This document shows positions 5,176 through 6,105 of a stretch of 6,105 nucleotides of DNA, piece by piece; positions within the stretch are counted from its first letter, which is position 1, and every line of letters begins with the position of its first letter. The notes beneath the pieces were generated by a model, which had not been told where the DNA came from, searched no databases, and saw nothing but the letters and a program-made list of their open reading frames with translations. The stretch is taken from assembly GCA_018713805.1 (NCBI GenBank), contig DVOF01000038.1, positions 1-6,105 of the forward strand, written 5' to 3'. The position numbers and the translations under genes were made by a program. Source of the DNA: Candidatus Aphodoplasma excrementigallinarum. GTDB lineage: Bacteria; Bacillota; Clostridia; UBA1381; UMGS1253.

Positions 5176-6097
5176 ATTCCCCGTTGATCTCGTCGATGTT
5201 GTACGGCGTAATCTGATATACAAAATAGTTGAGCCAGTTGGAATACAGCAGGCTCGCATGCGAGCGCCAGCGCATCATGGGCGGCTTTGCCGGGTCGTCG
5301 CCGGGGTAGTAGTTTTTCGGCACGTCGATGTCGAGCCCCTTCTCCCGGTCGCGCATGTACTCCTCGTGGAGCGTGTTCGCGTCGTACTCGGAATGCCCGG
5401 TCACGAAAATCTGCTTGCCCGCCTTTGTAAAGACGATATAGACGCCCGCCTCCTCCGACTCGGAGAGGATCTCCAGCGCGGGCACCTTTTCGATGTCGGC
5501 GCGCAATACGGTCGTATGGCGCGAATGCGGCACATAAAACGAACTGTCAAACCCGCGCATGAGCTTCGACGTGGTGCGGTTGACCCCGTGCTCGAACACG
5601 CCGAACATCTTCTTTTCCAGCGGATGCTTCTTTATCCCATAGTGGTAATACAGCCCCGCCTGCGCGCCCCAGCAGATGTGGAACGTAGAGGTGACGTGCG
5701 TCTTCGACCACTCCATAATCTCGCACAGCTCGTCCCAGTAGTCCACCTCCTCAAACGGCAGGTTCTCGACCGGCGCGCCGGTGATGATCATGCCGTCGAA
5801 CTTGCGGTGCTTTACGTCGTCGAACGTCTTGTAAAACTTGACGAGATGTTCTTTCGCCGTGTTTTTCGACACGTGCGACTTCATATGGACAAACTCAATC
5901 TCGACTTGCAGGGGGGAGTTACTCAGATAGCGCAGAATCTGCGTCTCTGTTGTAATCTTTTTCGGCATCAGGTTCACAAACATGAGCTGTAACGGGCGGA
6001 TGTCCTGCCGCGCGGCAACGGTCTCCGTCATAACGAATATATTTTCGCTCTCGAGCTGGGTCACAGCCGGGAGCTTGTCCGGTATTTTGATCGGCAC
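5174..6097 (-). CDS. metA: Homoserine O-acyltransferase MetA, predicted acetyl-CoA specific
   Basis: The 307-residue enzyme acylates the hydroxyl of L-homoserine in the cytoplasm, the first committed step of methionine synthesis. Length and sequence match MetA over its whole span, beginning MPIKIPDKLPA. The catalytic cysteine C142 lies in FHICWGAQAGLYYHYGI (139-155), and the His-Glu partners H235 and E237 lie in TGHSEYD (233-239). Residue 111 (in APVENLPF) is Glu. In Bacillus cereus MetA, Glu111 gives acetyl-CoA use while Gly in the Escherichia coli enzyme gives succinyl-CoA use, so homoserine O-acetyltransferase is the better name despite the common 'succinyltransferase' label. The start is GTG at 6097-6095; the frame stays open to the window edge, but family N-termini begin here. 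The upstream leader, where a SAM riboswitch or T-box might be, is outside the window. Confidence 0.96.
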   Translation of the reverse strand: MPIKIPDKLPAVTQLESENIFVMTETVAARQDIRPLQLMFVNLMPKKITTETQILRYLSNSPLQVEIEFVHMKSHVSKNTAKEHLVKFYKTFDDVKHRKFDGMIITGAPVENLPFEEVDYWDELCEIMEWSKTHVTSTFHICWGAQAGLYYHYGIKKHPLEKKMFGVFEHGVNRTTSKLMRGFDSSFYVPHSRHTTVLRADIEKVPALEILSESEEAGVYIVFTKAGKQIFVTGHSEYDANTLHEEYMRDREKGLDIDVPKNYYPGDDPAKPPMMRWRSHASLLYSNWLNYFVYQITPYNIDEINGE

Positions 6098-6105
6098 ACT
6101 ACCAC

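Noticed and set aside
5258..5992. A 244-codon + strand open frame opposite metA
   Set aside because: It lies entirely antisense to a fully conserved enzyme and its product is an Arg, Val, Leu and His-rich composition typical of a GC-rich shadow frame. It has no recognisable domain.

Overview
The window suggests a GC-rich, endospore-forming member of the Clostridia, probably of gut type. This rests on an alpha/beta-type small acid-soluble spore protein, a YerC/YecD-family TrpR-like regulator, a YqeM-like methyltransferase, a RecD2 helicase, a ComF protein and a MetA acyltransferase. The species cannot be named from this sequence. The coding backbone is strongly GC-biased (for example 41 of 60 bases in 841-900), with AT-rich islands at 1-360, 4440-4660 and 4741-4908.

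Layout. Bases 3-251 hold the C-terminal 82 codons of a gene that enters from the left, followed by an intrinsic terminator (296-337). A good sigma-A-type promoter (369-397) then starts a tight + strand operon of four genes: yerC-like regulator (428-739), YqeM-like SAM methyltransferase (741-1496), RecD2 helicase (1486-3711) and ComF-family phosphoribosyltransferase (3689-4423). Junctions run from a 1-base gap to overlaps of 11 and 23 bases, so translation is probably coupled. The operon terminator I can see is not directly after comF. It lies at 4668-4695, beyond a small minus-strand ribbon-helix-helix gene (4602-4420), whose stop codon interlocks with that of comF. The comF transcript should therefore be antisense to this whole small gene.

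From 4603 to 4908 there is no convincing gene, but the region is structured. It holds the comF terminator hairpin, a very GC-rich palindromic stretch (4714-4733), then an abruptly AT-rich segment with a 10-base tandem repeat, a palindrome and an inverted repeat. The latter could be an operator for the ribbon-helix-helix protein. The spore protein gene (4909-5142, +) follows. It converges on metA (6097-5174, -), and the two share a near-perfect bidirectional terminator (5141-5175).

The four-gene operon combines a DNA-binding regulator, a small-molecule-type methyltransferase and two genes tied by family to DNA repair and transformation (RecD2, ComF). The spore protein would coat and protect DNA in the dormant spore. 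MetA starts methionine synthesis and carries the Glu at position 111 that marks acetyl-CoA-using enzymes. Most genes here belong to known families. The least explained parts are the 4603-4908 intergenic region and the orphan ribbon-helix-helix gene beside it.
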